From: Roseovarius albus
Lineage (GTDB): Bacteria > Pseudomonadota > Alphaproteobacteria > Rhodobacterales > Rhodobacteraceae
NCBI RefSeq assembly: GCF_900172335.1
Contig: NZ_FWFX01000002.1
Coordinates: 124,001-188,000, forward strand
Length of the DNA stretch: 64,000 nt
Reading direction: 5' to 3'
The position numbers were made by a program, and so were the translations under genes. Positions 38,921-46,654 of the stretch are shown piece by piece; the first letter of the stretch is position 1; every line of letters starts with the position of its first letter. The notes under the pieces are model-generated. The model saw only the letters and a program-made list of their open reading frames with translations, did not search any database and had not been told where the DNA came from.

Positions 38921-40804
38921 ATGAATTTCGCGTCAAAAGATGATGCGCTGGCGATCCAGAACGAGATGCCTTGGGAGGAGCGGGACCGCCCCGCGACCCT
39001 GTATCAGATGCTGAGCAACACGGCGAAGACGTTTCCAAATCGCCCGGCGGTCAGCTACCAATTGTTGTCCGGTCCAACCGACAAGGCGCAGACTCAAACC
39101 TGGAAAGAGTTCCATGATCAGGTATGTCAGGTGGCCAACTTGTTTCGGTCGCTTGGCATTGGAGAGCAAGATGTTGTGGCGCTGGTTCTGCCCAACTGCC
39201 TTGAGACAGCAACAGCCACTATCGGTGGAGCGATTGCCGGGATTGTGAACCCGATCAACCCGCTGCTCGAACCCGAGCAAATCGGGGCAATCCTGCGTGA
39301 AACCAATGCCAAGGTCGTGGTCACATTGCGCGGTTTCCCAAAAACCGATATCGCTCAGAAAACGCACGAGGCGGTGAAATTCGCCACCAATGTGAAAACC
39401 GTGCTCGAGATTGATCTCAATCGGTATCTCACCCCACCCAAAAGCTGGATCGTCCCACTGATCCGGCCAAAAGTTGAAGTGCAACATGGCGCCGACGTTC
39501 GCGATTTCAACAAGGAGATGGCGAAACACGGCAAGGCGTTGTCTTTCGCTGATTCTACCGGTGATCGTGTCGCAGCTTACTTCCACACAGGTGGCACAAC
39601 CGGCATGCCCAAGGTGGCACAGCACCTCTATTCGGGCATGGTCTATAACGGTTGGCTTGGCCACACGCTGTTGTTTGATGAAAATGACAGTATCATGTGC
39701 CCGCTGCCCCTGTTCCACGTTTTCGCGTGTCATGTGATCTTGATGGCAATGATCAAATCCGGCGCACATGTCGTGTTCCCGACCCCAGCCGGGTATCGGG
39801 GTGATGGCGTGTTTGATAATTTCTGGAAGCTCTGCGAACGCTGGAAAACCTCCTTTGTTATCACCGTCCCCACGGCTGTTTCGGCTCTAATGCAGCGCGA
39901 AGTGGATGCCGATATTTCAACTGTTAAAAACGCCTTTTCCGGTTCGGCCCCGATGCCGCTGGAACTGTTTAACCGGTTTGAGGGCGCCACCGGCATGACC
40001 GTGATCGAAGGTTACGGCCTGACTGAGGCCACTTGTTTGGTGTCCTGCAACCCTCCCGGCGGCGAGAAGAAGGTTGGCTCTGTCGGGGTGCCTTTGCCCT
40101 ATACAGATGTCAAAATCATCACGGCAACTCCGGATGGCCCGGTGGAATGCGAGGTGGATACCGTTGGCGAAATCTGCATCTCGAATCCAGGCATCTATGC
40201 GGGGAACACCTATACCGAGGCCGAGAAAAACGCCGACCTTTATCATCACGACAAATATCTGCGCACGGGTGATTTGGGCCGTATCGACGAAGACGGCTAT
40301 CTCTGGATCACCGGCCGCGCCAAAGATTTGATTATTCGTGGGGGGCATAACATCGACCCGGCCGAGATCGAAGAGGCGCTGATGGCGCATGATCAGGTGG
40401 CCATCGCGGGCGCGATCGGTCAGCCCGACGCCCACGCGGGTGAAATCCCTTGCGTCTACGTTGAACTGGTCGAAGGCGGCACTGCGACAGCGGACGAACT
40501 GATGGCGCACTGCAAGGAACACGTGCATGAGCGCGCTGCTGTTCCAAAGCATGTCGAGATCATGGCCGAATTGCCCAAAACCGCCGTTGGCAAGGTCTTC
40601 AAGCCTGACCTGCGCAAACGTGCGATCACCCGCATCTATAATGCGGCGCTGGACGAAGCGGGCGTGGCGGCGCAGGTGGTCGAAGTCATTGACAGCAAGA
40701 AGCGCGGCCTTGTCGCTCAGGTACAGAAAACCGGTGACGTGGATGAGGAAGAGCTCGGCCATGTGCTGGGGCAATTCGTGCGCCCGTGGGAGTGGGCGGA
40801 GTAA
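38921..40804 (+). CDS. Acyl-CoA synthetase (AMP-forming, FadD-like)
   Basis: 627 residues from the ATG at 38921, preceded by GGGAGGACA. ANL-superfamily motifs in order: YFHTGGTTGMPKVAQH (P-loop, about 220), GYGLTEATCLVS (A5), YLRTGDLGRIDEDGYLWITGRAKDLIIRGGHNIDPAEIEEAL (A7-A8) and LPKTAVGKVFKPDLRK with the catalytic lysine. It activates an acyl or aryl acid with ATP and CoA; the acid is not identifiable. Length of about 630 residues matches a bacterial acyl-CoA synthetase group common in Roseobacters. It ends 28 bases before a terminator. Confidence 0.93.
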   Translation: MNFASKDDALAIQNEMPWEERDRPATLYQMLSNTAKTFPNRPAVSYQLLSGPTDKAQTQTWKEFHDQVCQVANLFRSLGIGEQDVVALVLPNCLETATATIGGAIAGIVNPINPLLEPEQIGAILRETNAKVVVTLRGFPKTDIAQKTHEAVKFATNVKTVLEIDLNRYLTPPKSWIVPLIRPKVEVQHGADVRDFNKEMAKHGKALSFADSTGDRVAAYFHTGGTTGMPKVAQHLYSGMVYNGWLGHTLLFDENDSIMCPLPLFHVFACHVILMAMIKSGAHVVFPTPAGYRGDGVFDNFWKLCERWKTSFVITVPTAVSALMQREVDADISTVKNAFSGSAPMPLELFNRFEGATGMTVIEGYGLTEATCLVSCNPPGGEKKVGSVGVPLPYTDVKIITATPDGPVECEVDTVGEICISNPGIYAGNTYTEAEKNADLYHHDKYLRTGDLGRIDEDGYLWITGRAKDLIIRGGHNIDPAEIEEALMAHDQVAIAGAIGQPDAHAGEIPCVYVELVEGGTATADELMAHCKEHVHERAAVPKHVEIMAELPKTAVGKVFKPDLRKRAITRIYNAALDEAGVAAQVVEVIDSKKRGLVAQVQKTGDVDEEELGHVLGQFVRPWEWAE

Positions 40805-40831
40805 TCCACTTCGATTTAGGCATTACAAGGG

Positions 40832-40857
40832 GGCTGGCATATCGCCAGCCTTTTTTT
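40832..40857 (+). terminator. Terminator of the acyl-CoA synthetase gene
   Basis: Stem GGCTGGC/GCCAGCC with loop ATATC, followed by seven T's. Lies 28 bases past the synthetase stop. Confidence 0.95.
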
Positions 40858-40899
40858 CATGCTATGCAGCGAAAAGCATGCCAAAGCAGGAGAGTGCCT

Positions 40900-41259
40900 A
40901 TGATCACCCAGGACGATTTCCGTCTGAATCCAAACCCGCCCACGATGGTACCATCAGATATGACACCACAAGAGGCCTTCACCACGGCAGACAAAACAGA
41001 ACTGATCGCTGAAGCCTTTGCCACGGATGACGAATCCGTTCTTGCTGGTGTGTGGGAATGCGCCCCGTGTAGAGAAGAGATCGAAGCCTATCCTGTGCAC
41101 GAAATGATGACCCTCATTTCCGGAGCACTCACGCTGACGCATCCCGATGGTAGAGCAGAACATTTCAAGGCGGGGGATACCTTTTTCATCGCCAAAGGCT
41201 CGCCTGTGGTCTGGGAAATCACCGAGCGCCTGCGCAAGTATTATATGATTACGACTTGA
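40900..41259 (+). CDS. Cupin domain protein
   Basis: 119 residues from the ATG at 40900 with an AGGAG site nine bases upstream. A single cupin fold: motif 1 around VWECAPCREEIEAYPVHEMMTLISGALTLTHPDG and motif 2 HFKAGDTFFIAKGSPVVWEI. It resembles the small DUF861-type cupins with ethanolamine-utilisation/ureidoglycolate-like folds. The metal-ligand histidines are partly conserved (H67 equivalent in YPVHEMM). Stand-alone gene between two terminators. No partner suggests its substrate. Confidence 0.83.
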   Translation: MITQDDFRLNPNPPTMVPSDMTPQEAFTTADKTELIAEAFATDDESVLAGVWECAPCREEIEAYPVHEMMTLISGALTLTHPDGRAEHFKAGDTFFIAKGSPVVWEITERLRKYYMITT

Positions 41260-41280
41260 CCATTGGGACCGAAACGAAAA

Positions 41281-41304
41281 GCCCGGGGAATTCCCCGGGC
41301 TTTT
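41281..41304. terminator. Bidirectional terminator between cupin gene and leuA
   Basis: Perfect GC-rich stem GCCCGGGGAA/TTCCCCGGGC with TTTT on the plus-strand side and AAAA flanking on the other, so it can terminate both the rightward cupin transcript and the leftward leuA transcript. Confidence 0.9.
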
Positions 41305-41326
41305 GTGGTTCTTTATTTGAAGGGCC

Positions 41327-42892
41327 TTACGACACGTCTTTGTAGCTGACCTCTGGCGTGTCACCGCCGGTTTTCTCGCGGCGCACCAAAAGACGGTTGA
41401 GCGCGTGAACATAGGCCTTGGCCGAGGCGACAACCGTATCGGTATCCGCCGACTGACCGGTGACGATGCGGCCTTCTTCTTCCATGCGGACACTCACGGT
41501 GGCTTGCGCATCGGTGCCTTCGGTCACGGCATGCACTTGGTAAAGCTGCAAACGCGCATCGTGCGGGAAGAGGTTCTTGACCGCGTTGAAGGTCGCATCA
41601 ACAGGGCCGTCCCCTGTGGCTTCGGTGCTGTGTTCTTGACCGTCGATGTCCATCACCAGTTCCGCCTGTTGCGGCCCGCCAGTGCCGCAAACAACGCGGA
41701 GCGATTTGATCTGCAAGCGCTGGCTTTCTTCATCGGCGCCGGTGCTGACCAAGGCGATCAGGTCATCGTCGTAAACTTCTTTCTTGCGATCGGCGAGTTC
41801 CTTGAAACGTACGAAGACGTCGTTCAACTGGTTGTCGGCCAACTCGTAACCCAAGTCCTTGAGCTTGGCGCGCAACGCGGCGCGGCCTGAGTGTTTGCCC
41901 ATGACCAGATTGGTCTCGGTCAGGCCCACGTCTTCGGGGCGCATGATCTCGAAGGTCTCTGCGTTTTTCAGCATGCCGTCCTGGTGAATGCCGGATTCAT
42001 GGGCAAAGGCGTTCTTGCCGACGATGGCTTTGTTGGGTTGAACCTGGAAGCCGCTGACGGTGGAAACACGGCGGCTGAGGTGCATCAGTTTGGTGGTATC
42101 GATGCCAGTTTTCCATGGCATGATGTCGCCGCGCACTTTCATCGCCATAACCACCTCTTCCAAGGCGGTGTTGCCGGCACGTTCTCCTAAGCCATTGATT
42201 GTACACTCAATTTGCCGCGCGCCTCCAGCCACGGCGCCAAGCGCGTTGGCGGTGGCCATGCCCAGATCGTTGTGGCAGTGGGTGGCAAAAATCACTTCAT
42301 CCGCCCCCGGGACGGTTTCGATCAGATTGCGGATCAGATCAGCGGATTCAACGGGCGCAGTGTATCCAACGGTGTCGGGGATGTTGATGGTAGTGGCCCC
42401 GGCCTTGATCGCGATCTCGACCACGCGGCAGAGATAATCCCATTCGGTTCGGGTTGCATCCATCGGTGACCACTGCACATTGTCGCAAAGATCACGCGCA
42501 TGGCTGACGGTTTCGTGGATACGGTCGGCCATTTCATCCTGATTGAGGTTCGGAATGGCGCGGTGCAAAGGCGAAGTGCCGATGAAGGTGTGAATGCGTG
42601 GCTTTTCAGCGTGTTTTACCGCTTCCCAGCAACGGTCGATGTCCTTGAAGTTGGCACGTGCCAATCCACAAATCACTGAATTATTTGCATTTTGTGCAAT
42701 CTCGGTTACCGCGCGGAAGTCGCCCTCGGAGGCGATGGGAAAGCCAGCCTCGATAATGTCGACGCCCATTTCGTCCAGCAGCCCGGCAATTTCGAGCTTT
42801 TCATCATGGGTCATGGTGGCACCGGGGCTTTGCTCGCCATCGCGCAAAGTGGTGTCAAAGATCACTACGCGGTCTTTGTCTGTATTGGTCAT
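41327..42892 (-). CDS. leuA: 2-isopropylmalate synthase
   Basis: 521 residues. First committed step of leucine synthesis, condensing acetyl-CoA with 2-ketoisovalerate. VVIFDTTLRDGEQSPGATM is the HMGL catalytic start with the metal-ligand aspartate; ATHCHNDLGMATANALGAVAGGARQIECTINGLGERAGN supplies the ligand histidines; HESGIHQDGML is also conserved. The C-terminal regulatory domain (VVCGTGGPQQAELVMDIDGQEHSTEATGDGPVDATFNAV) allows leucine feedback. It is preceded by a leucine-codon leader peptide and complex stem structures, so attenuation is likely. It ends in a bidirectional terminator. Confidence 0.98.
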   Translation of the reverse strand: MTNTDKDRVVIFDTTLRDGEQSPGATMTHDEKLEIAGLLDEMGVDIIEAGFPIASEGDFRAVTEIAQNANNSVICGLARANFKDIDRCWEAVKHAEKPRIHTFIGTSPLHRAIPNLNQDEMADRIHETVSHARDLCDNVQWSPMDATRTEWDYLCRVVEIAIKAGATTINIPDTVGYTAPVESADLIRNLIETVPGADEVIFATHCHNDLGMATANALGAVAGGARQIECTINGLGERAGNTALEEVVMAMKVRGDIMPWKTGIDTTKLMHLSRRVSTVSGFQVQPNKAIVGKNAFAHESGIHQDGMLKNAETFEIMRPEDVGLTETNLVMGKHSGRAALRAKLKDLGYELADNQLNDVFVRFKELADRKKEVYDDDLIALVSTGADEESQRLQIKSLRVVCGTGGPQQAELVMDIDGQEHSTEATGDGPVDATFNAVKNLFPHDARLQLYQVHAVTEGTDAQATVSVRMEEEGRIVTGQSADTDTVVASAKAYVHALNRLLVRREKTGGDTPEVSYKDVS

Positions 42893-42911
42893 GTCGGGTC
42901 TCTTTGTTTTG

Positions 42912-42989
42912 TCCTAAGCCTGTGGCGCGAAAATGCACATCCTCTGAGCGGTCGCGCCGAACGATGGCACGCTCAGAGGCGGCTTAGGA
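42912..42989 (-). promoter_or_regulatory. leuA attenuator-like stem structures
   Basis: Three complementary arms lie between the Leu codons of the leader peptide and leuA. The outer stem pairs TCCTAAGCC (42989-42981, overlapping codons CTC CTA AGC) with GGCTTAGGA (42920-42912). The inner 10-bp stem pairs CCTCTGAGCG (42979-42970) with CGCTCAGAGG (42950-42941). An alternative 7-bp stem pairs GGCGCGA (42958-42952) with TCGCGCC (42930-42924) and is incompatible with simple nesting of the inner stem. No long U-run follows, so the terminating form is not clear. Confidence 0.75.
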
Positions 42990-43059
42990 GTAGCAGAATA
43001 GACGCAGACGCGGCACCAAGGGCGCGCGGAATCATTGCGATATGCTGCTGCTGTTTCAT
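42973..43059 (-). CDS. leuL: Leucine leader peptide (leuA attenuation)
   Basis: 28-codon open frame on the minus strand. It ends with ATT followed by four consecutive, all different, leucine codons (CTG CTA CTC CTA), then Ser, Arg, Leu and TGA. The leucine run overlaps the first arm of the attenuator stems, as in amino-acid leader peptides. There is no Shine-Dalgarno sequence; instead a TATAAT is centred about 10 bases before the ATG, so the transcript may begin at the ATG itself (leaderless), as known for trpL of Sinorhizobium. The symbol is by analogy. Confidence 0.8.
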   Translation of the reverse strand: MKQQQHIAMIPRALGAASASILLLLSRL

Positions 43060-43066
43060 GCGGAGA

Positions 43067-43072
43067 ATTATA
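43067..43072 (-). promoter_or_regulatory. -10 element of the leuA leader promoter
   Basis: TATAAT on the minus strand (43072-43067), seven bases before the leader-peptide ATG. This spacing places transcription start on or next to the A of the ATG. No good -35 hexamer is visible at 17 bases upstream, only CTTTCC, so an activator may be needed; the TTGTAC boxes further upstream are candidates. Confidence 0.6.
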
Positions 43073-43126
43073 GAGCTTGCGCCGGGGAAGGAAAGCCCCA
43101 ATTCGCATCGGATATGCGAGGAAGGT

Positions 43127-43167
43127 TTGTACAAGTTGTACAGCTTGTACGTGGGTTTTGTACAAAA
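43127..43167. repeat. Cluster of TTGTAC boxes upstream of leuA
   Basis: Four TTGTAC hexamers at 43127, 43136, 43145 and 43158; the first three repeat with an exact nine-base period, and the last is the centre of the 12-base palindrome TTTTGTACAAAA (43156-43167). Also contained is TTGTACAA (43127-43134). They lie about 70-110 bases upstream of the presumed leuA leader start, a normal place for an activator array. Confidence 0.6.
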
Positions 43168-43220
43168 CTCTGGTGTTAGGACATTGGGCGCCTGCGGCGC
43201 GCAGGTTTGTCTCGTTGTCG

Positions 43221-43280
43221 GCCTTTGGCCTCCGCCTCGGGTTTGCCTCCGGCGGAGATACTTAGTTCAGATGAAACGGG
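43221..43280 (+). repeat. Dispersed intergenic repeat, copy 3 (divergent)
   Basis: Block with palindromic GCCTCCGGCGGAGATA followed by CTTAG and TTCAGATGAAAC. It shares the CTCCG, AGATA/TATTT-like and CAGATGAAA layout with copies at 2912 and 6831, though the GC-rich half differs. Non-coding. It lies between the TTGTAC boxes and the end of the NUDIX gene. Confidence 0.4.
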
Positions 43281-43345
43281 CGGATTGGGATGTGTTTGGA
43301 AGGCCGCAGCAGGTTAGCAAAGACGTGCCACGACAGGAGTTGAGA

Positions 43346-43792
43346 TCAAGCTTCTAGAAAGGGTTCTAAAAGTTCCATCAGCTTTTCTGGAAATATGGTT
43401 TCAGTAGTACTTAAGAGTTCTGCCTGTGACCACCAGTGATGCTGATTGAGATAAATTTTCTCTAAACTGCTTAACCGGTCTTGGCAGATCGTATTGGAAG
43501 GTGTTCTGATCATGAAGTACCTCTCATCTGCTTTTACAAACTCCCCTGAGGGGATTTGAAATACAGGCGCGTGTTGGCCAATTTCTCTTCCGATGTCGTG
43601 CACCAGACCTGTTTCTTCAAGCAGTTCGCGTTGCGCGGCTTGCTCGAAGCTTTCATCTTTTTCTACGCCACCACCGGGGGTGGCCCAATAATCTTGGCCA
43701 GCAAGTGGGCCGTCATTGAAGGTGTAGCGAAAAAGTAGAATACGATCTTCAGGGTTTAAAACTAAAATCCGCGCGGCAGGCCTTGTTCTCAT
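43346..43792 (-). CDS. NUDIX hydrolase
   Basis: 148 residues. The NUDIX box GGGVEKDESFEQAAQRELLEETGL fits the GX5EX7REUXEEXGU pattern, with the metal-binding REXXEE present (residues about 40-62). It starts MRTRPAARILVLNPEDRILLFRYTF and has YWATPGGG before the box, a layout common to MutT-like phosphohydrolases acting on nucleoside diphosphate derivatives. The gene is more AT-rich than its neighbours. The substrate is unknown. Confidence 0.92.
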   Translation of the reverse strand: MRTRPAARILVLNPEDRILLFRYTFNDGPLAGQDYWATPGGGVEKDESFEQAAQRELLEETGLVHDIGREIGQHAPVFQIPSGEFVKADERYFMIRTPSNTICQDRLSSLEKIYLNQHHWWSQAELLSTTETIFPEKLMELLEPFLEA

Positions 43793-43861
43793 GAGAGTGT
43801 CTCCGCTGTGAAGTGGTATCCTTGAAAGCCGATCGAGGCTCCTAGCATGAAAATTGCCGGT

Positions 43862-44026
43862 TCAGAGGTCGCCGGCATCAATTCCCGAGTTATGCTCACT
43901 GTCATAGCGAGACGCATTTTCACGCTTTCTCCTTTTCGCAGGGGAATCGAAAACAGTAAAAATGAAATGTGCCGCCAGAGCGAAAATTGCGATTGGTGCC
44001 ACTGCAGTTATGAAATCTGATAGCAT
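43862..44026 (-). CDS. 54-residue membrane peptide
   Basis: ATG at 44026, seven bases after AGAGGTG on the minus strand. The N-terminal half is a hydrophobic helix (DFITAVAPIAIFALAAHFIF), followed by the basic stretch KRRKRE and a polar tail. The basic flank predicts an outside-to-inside orientation with the tail cytoplasmic. Good ribosome-binding site and composition support it. It lies between the NUDIX gene and the aquaporin; family unknown. Confidence 0.5.
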   Translation of the reverse strand: MLSDFITAVAPIAIFALAAHFIFTVFDSPAKRRKRENASRYDSEHNSGIDAGDL

Positions 44027-44122
44027 TGGCACCTCTCTTGTCCGTCTCCTTAAAATTGCATTTTTCTAAGAGATTAGCAACTTTTGAGTTCTGTGAAAGA
44101 GCTGGTGCAGCGCTGGGCTGGC

Positions 44123-44153
44123 ACCCACCCAACGGGCAAACGAGTGGGTGGGT
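44123..44153 (+). other. 9-bp hairpin upstream of aqpZ
   Basis: Inverted repeat ACCCACCCA/TGGGTGGGT with a 13-base loop, 125 bases upstream of the aquaporin ATG. It is not followed by a clean T-run. Role unknown: operator, leader hairpin or an upstream terminator. Confidence 0.35.
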
Positions 44154-44277
44154 TTCGGGCAAAATCATTATTTTTGATGATCTTAGCCCAAAATTTCCCC
44201 GTTTATGTTATGCTGCGTTCAGCGCAGGGTCATGCGCAGGTCCGGGGAACGGCCCGGAAGGCAAAAGGAACAGTGAA

Positions 44278-44958
44278 ATGAAGAAGCAGATAGCAGAATT
44301 TATTGGCACGTTTACGTTGGTCCTGCTGGGCTGTGGCGCGGCGGTGATTGCGGGGGATCTGATCGGCTTTGCCGGGATCAGCCTCGCGTTTGGTCTGGCG
44401 TTGATCGGTATGGCATATGGTATTGGCCCCGTGTCGGGCTGTCACATCAACCCGGCGGTGTCGCTGGGCGCGGTGGCGGCAGGCCGGATGGAGATGGGCG
44501 AGGCGGTGAGCTACATCATCGCGCAGGTCGCCGGTGCCATCGTGGCCGCATTGGTGTTGATGGCCATTGCTAGCGGAACCGAGGCCTATAGTGTCGCTGA
44601 AAACGGTCTGGGTCAGAACGGTTGGGGTGCCGGATATAACGGCGAGTACAGCATGATGGCCGCGCTGGTCTTTGAGATTGTTGCAACCTTCCTGTTTATG
44701 GTGGTGATCCTTGGCTCGACCGGGGCAAGCGCGCCTGCAGGCTTTGCCGGGTTGGCGATTGGTCTGGCGCTGGTGGTGATCCACCTCGTGGGCATCAACG
44801 TGACCGGTGTGTCGGTAAACCCTGCGCGCTCGATCGGGCCTGCATTGTTTGTGGGCGGCACCGCATTGTCGCAACTTTGGTTGTTCATCGTGGCCCCGAT
44901 TATCGGTGCCGTGGCGGCGGGCTTGCTATTTCGCAGCGGATCATTGGACGGCGAATAA
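44278..44958 (+). CDS. aqpZ: Aquaporin Z
   Basis: 226 residues from the ATG at 44278 (MKKQIAEFIGTFTLVLLGCGAAVIAG); the upstream open frame is not coding. Six transmembrane helices and two half-helices carry the NPA motifs: SGCHINPAVSLG and GVSVNPARSIGPALF. The selectivity-filter arginine follows the second NPA (NPAR), and the cysteine-rich LGCGAAV start and a histidine in the helix-5 segment VIHLVG point to a water-selective AqpZ rather than a glycerol facilitator. Converges with the MORN gene across a shared terminator. Confidence 0.96.
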   Translation: MKKQIAEFIGTFTLVLLGCGAAVIAGDLIGFAGISLAFGLALIGMAYGIGPVSGCHINPAVSLGAVAAGRMEMGEAVSYIIAQVAGAIVAALVLMAIASGTEAYSVAENGLGQNGWGAGYNGEYSMMAALVFEIVATFLFMVVILGSTGASAPAGFAGLAIGLALVVIHLVGINVTGVSVNPARSIGPALFVGGTALSQLWLFIVAPIIGAVAAGLLFRSGSLDGE

Positions 44959-44965
44959 AATACAA

Positions 44966-44993
44966 ATAGGGGTCGGACTGAACCGACCCCTAT
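44966..44993. terminator. Bidirectional terminator between aqpZ and the MORN gene
   Basis: Eleven-base-pair stem ATAGGGGTCGG/CCGACCCCTAT with a six-base loop, eight bases past the aqpZ stop and 53 bases past the MORN-gene stop on the other strand. The flanks are AT-rich on both sides (AAAATACAA and CTATTTC). Confidence 0.8.
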
Positions 44994-45045
44994 CTATTTC
45001 TATCCGTCAAATTCGTAGGCTGACCCCCGCCGCAATTTCAAAGTG

Positions 45046-46491
45046 CTATTCGACAGCAGCCTCTTCAGATCCTGTATCTTCGTCTTCGGAGGCTTCGGCA
45101 TTGGCCAAAATACCGTTGTCCCATTCGCCGGATTCTTCTGCGCCTGTAGCATAGCGCATGGTGCCGTTGCCCTGACGTTTGCCGTTCTTAAACGTGCCTT
45201 CGTAGATGTCACCATTTCCGTAGGTAGCTTTGCCGCTACCGCTGATTTCACCGCTTTTCCAGTCGCCGGTGTAACTGAAGCCGTCAGCCATCTTGATCGA
45301 GCCTTGGCCATCGCGTTGACCGTTTTTGAAGGTGCCCACATAGACGGTTCCATCAGGATAGGTGGCAATGCCCTGGCCGTTGCGTTGGCCATTTTCCCAA
45401 GTGCCGTTGTAGTTGTAGCCATCGGGGTAAGTCATAATGCCTTGCCCTTGAAGCTGCGCGTTGACGAATTCTCCTTCGTATATCAAACCGTTGGGGTAGG
45501 TTGCTGTGCCCTGACCCTCGATCACACCACCGACCCATTCTCCATCGTAGGTGGCCCCGTCCGGGTAGAGGATTTTGCCTTGACCATTGGCCAGATCGTT
45601 TTCCAGTTCGCCCTCGTAGACGGAACCATCAGGATAAGTGACCGTACCGGAGCCTGCGATTTTGCCTTCATTCCAGCTGCCAGAGTATTTGTATCCGTCG
45701 ATACCGGCGAAGGTACCGGTGCCGTGGCGATGGTCATCCTTGAAGTCGCCTTCGTAACTGTCACCATTGGCGTAGGTGACCTTGCCTTTGCCTTCGCGAC
45801 GGCCATTGACCAGCTCGCCCTCGTAGATGTCGCCATTGGGTTGAGTCAATTTCCCGGTGCCATCGATCTGACCAGCTTTCCATAGGCCCGTGTAGACCAG
45901 CCCGTCAGACATGGTCAGGGTGCCCTCGCCTTCGCGCTCCCCATTCAGAACTGCACCATCATATCGTGCGCCGTCAGGGTAAGTGATCTTGGCTGTGCCC
46001 TCTTTCACGCCGTTGACCCAATTGCCGTCATAAACGTAGCCCGCCGGGCTGGTCATAACACCAAACCCATGGTGAATGGCATTGCGGAACTCGCCCTCGT
46101 ACCGGACGCCATTGTTATAAAGGGCGATCCCCTGACCGGTGATTTTTCCGTCTTGCCAATCGCCTTCGTAAGTGCCGCCATCGAGGAAAGTGATTTTGCC
46201 GACCCCTGCGGGCTTGCCCTTGGCGAATTCGCCTTCATAGAGCGAACCGTTTGGAAAGCGGGCAGTGCCCTTGCCGCGAATTTCACCCTCGAGCCATTCG
46301 CCCACGTATTTGTAGCCATTGGGAAGCGTGTAAGTGCCGATGCCGTGCTGCAGACCGTCCTTGAACGTGCCCTCGTAGACGCCGCCATCATCATATTCTT
46401 TGGTTGCGACCTCGCCCTCTTGAGCGAAGAGCGGGCTGGCTGTCGCCATCAAGGCCGCCATCAGTGCAATACTGGTGAGTCTATGTATCAT
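45046..46491 (-). CDS. Secreted MORN-repeat protein
   Basis: 481 residues from the ATG at 46491, which gives a signal peptide (MIHRLTSIALMAALMATASPLFAQ). The rest is about 19 MORN repeats of 23 residues, each with the core Y-x-G-x-W/F ... G-x-G-x-x-x-Y-x-x-G (for example YEGTFKDGLQHGIGTYTLPNG). The last repeat is degenerate and the protein ends in an acidic tail (EDEDTGSEEAAVE). MORN repeats form a rod-like beta sheet that binds lipids or proteins; in bacteria they are mostly of unknown role. The repeats give the DNA a 69-base periodicity. Divergent from nadE. Confidence 0.94.
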   Translation of the reverse strand: MIHRLTSIALMAALMATASPLFAQEGEVATKEYDDGGVYEGTFKDGLQHGIGTYTLPNGYKYVGEWLEGEIRGKGTARFPNGSLYEGEFAKGKPAGVGKITFLDGGTYEGDWQDGKITGQGIALYNNGVRYEGEFRNAIHHGFGVMTSPAGYVYDGNWVNGVKEGTAKITYPDGARYDGAVLNGEREGEGTLTMSDGLVYTGLWKAGQIDGTGKLTQPNGDIYEGELVNGRREGKGKVTYANGDSYEGDFKDDHRHGTGTFAGIDGYKYSGSWNEGKIAGSGTVTYPDGSVYEGELENDLANGQGKILYPDGATYDGEWVGGVIEGQGTATYPNGLIYEGEFVNAQLQGQGIMTYPDGYNYNGTWENGQRNGQGIATYPDGTVYVGTFKNGQRDGQGSIKMADGFSYTGDWKSGEISGSGKATYGNGDIYEGTFKNGKRQGNGTMRYATGAEESGEWDNGILANAEASEDEDTGSEEAAVE

Positions 46492-46654
46492 GCTATTCCC
46501 TGCATCTCTGGCCATGTATGGGCCACCACCCCCCGCGGGTTGGATGGAAATCTAGAGGACCAAACGCGCGGTGACAACGGGGTTTGGGCAAATCCGCTTT
46601 CACTTATGTGATGATCTGCTAAATCAGAGGGGATTTTGGTACGAGGCACGACGT

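Noticed and set aside
38933-40774. Two long leftward open frames (278 and 285 codons) opposite the acyl-CoA synthetase gene
   Set aside because: They are antisense to a complete, motif-rich synthetase; their sequences are histidine- and arginine-rich without any family pattern.
45043-45885. 280-codon rightward frame opposite the MORN gene
   Set aside because: It is the complement of the repeat-coding DNA and only mirrors its 69-base period.
45046-46491. Regular DNA repeats of 69 bases, CRISPR-like at first sight
   Set aside because: They code for degenerate MORN repeats in one open frame and have no unique spacers.
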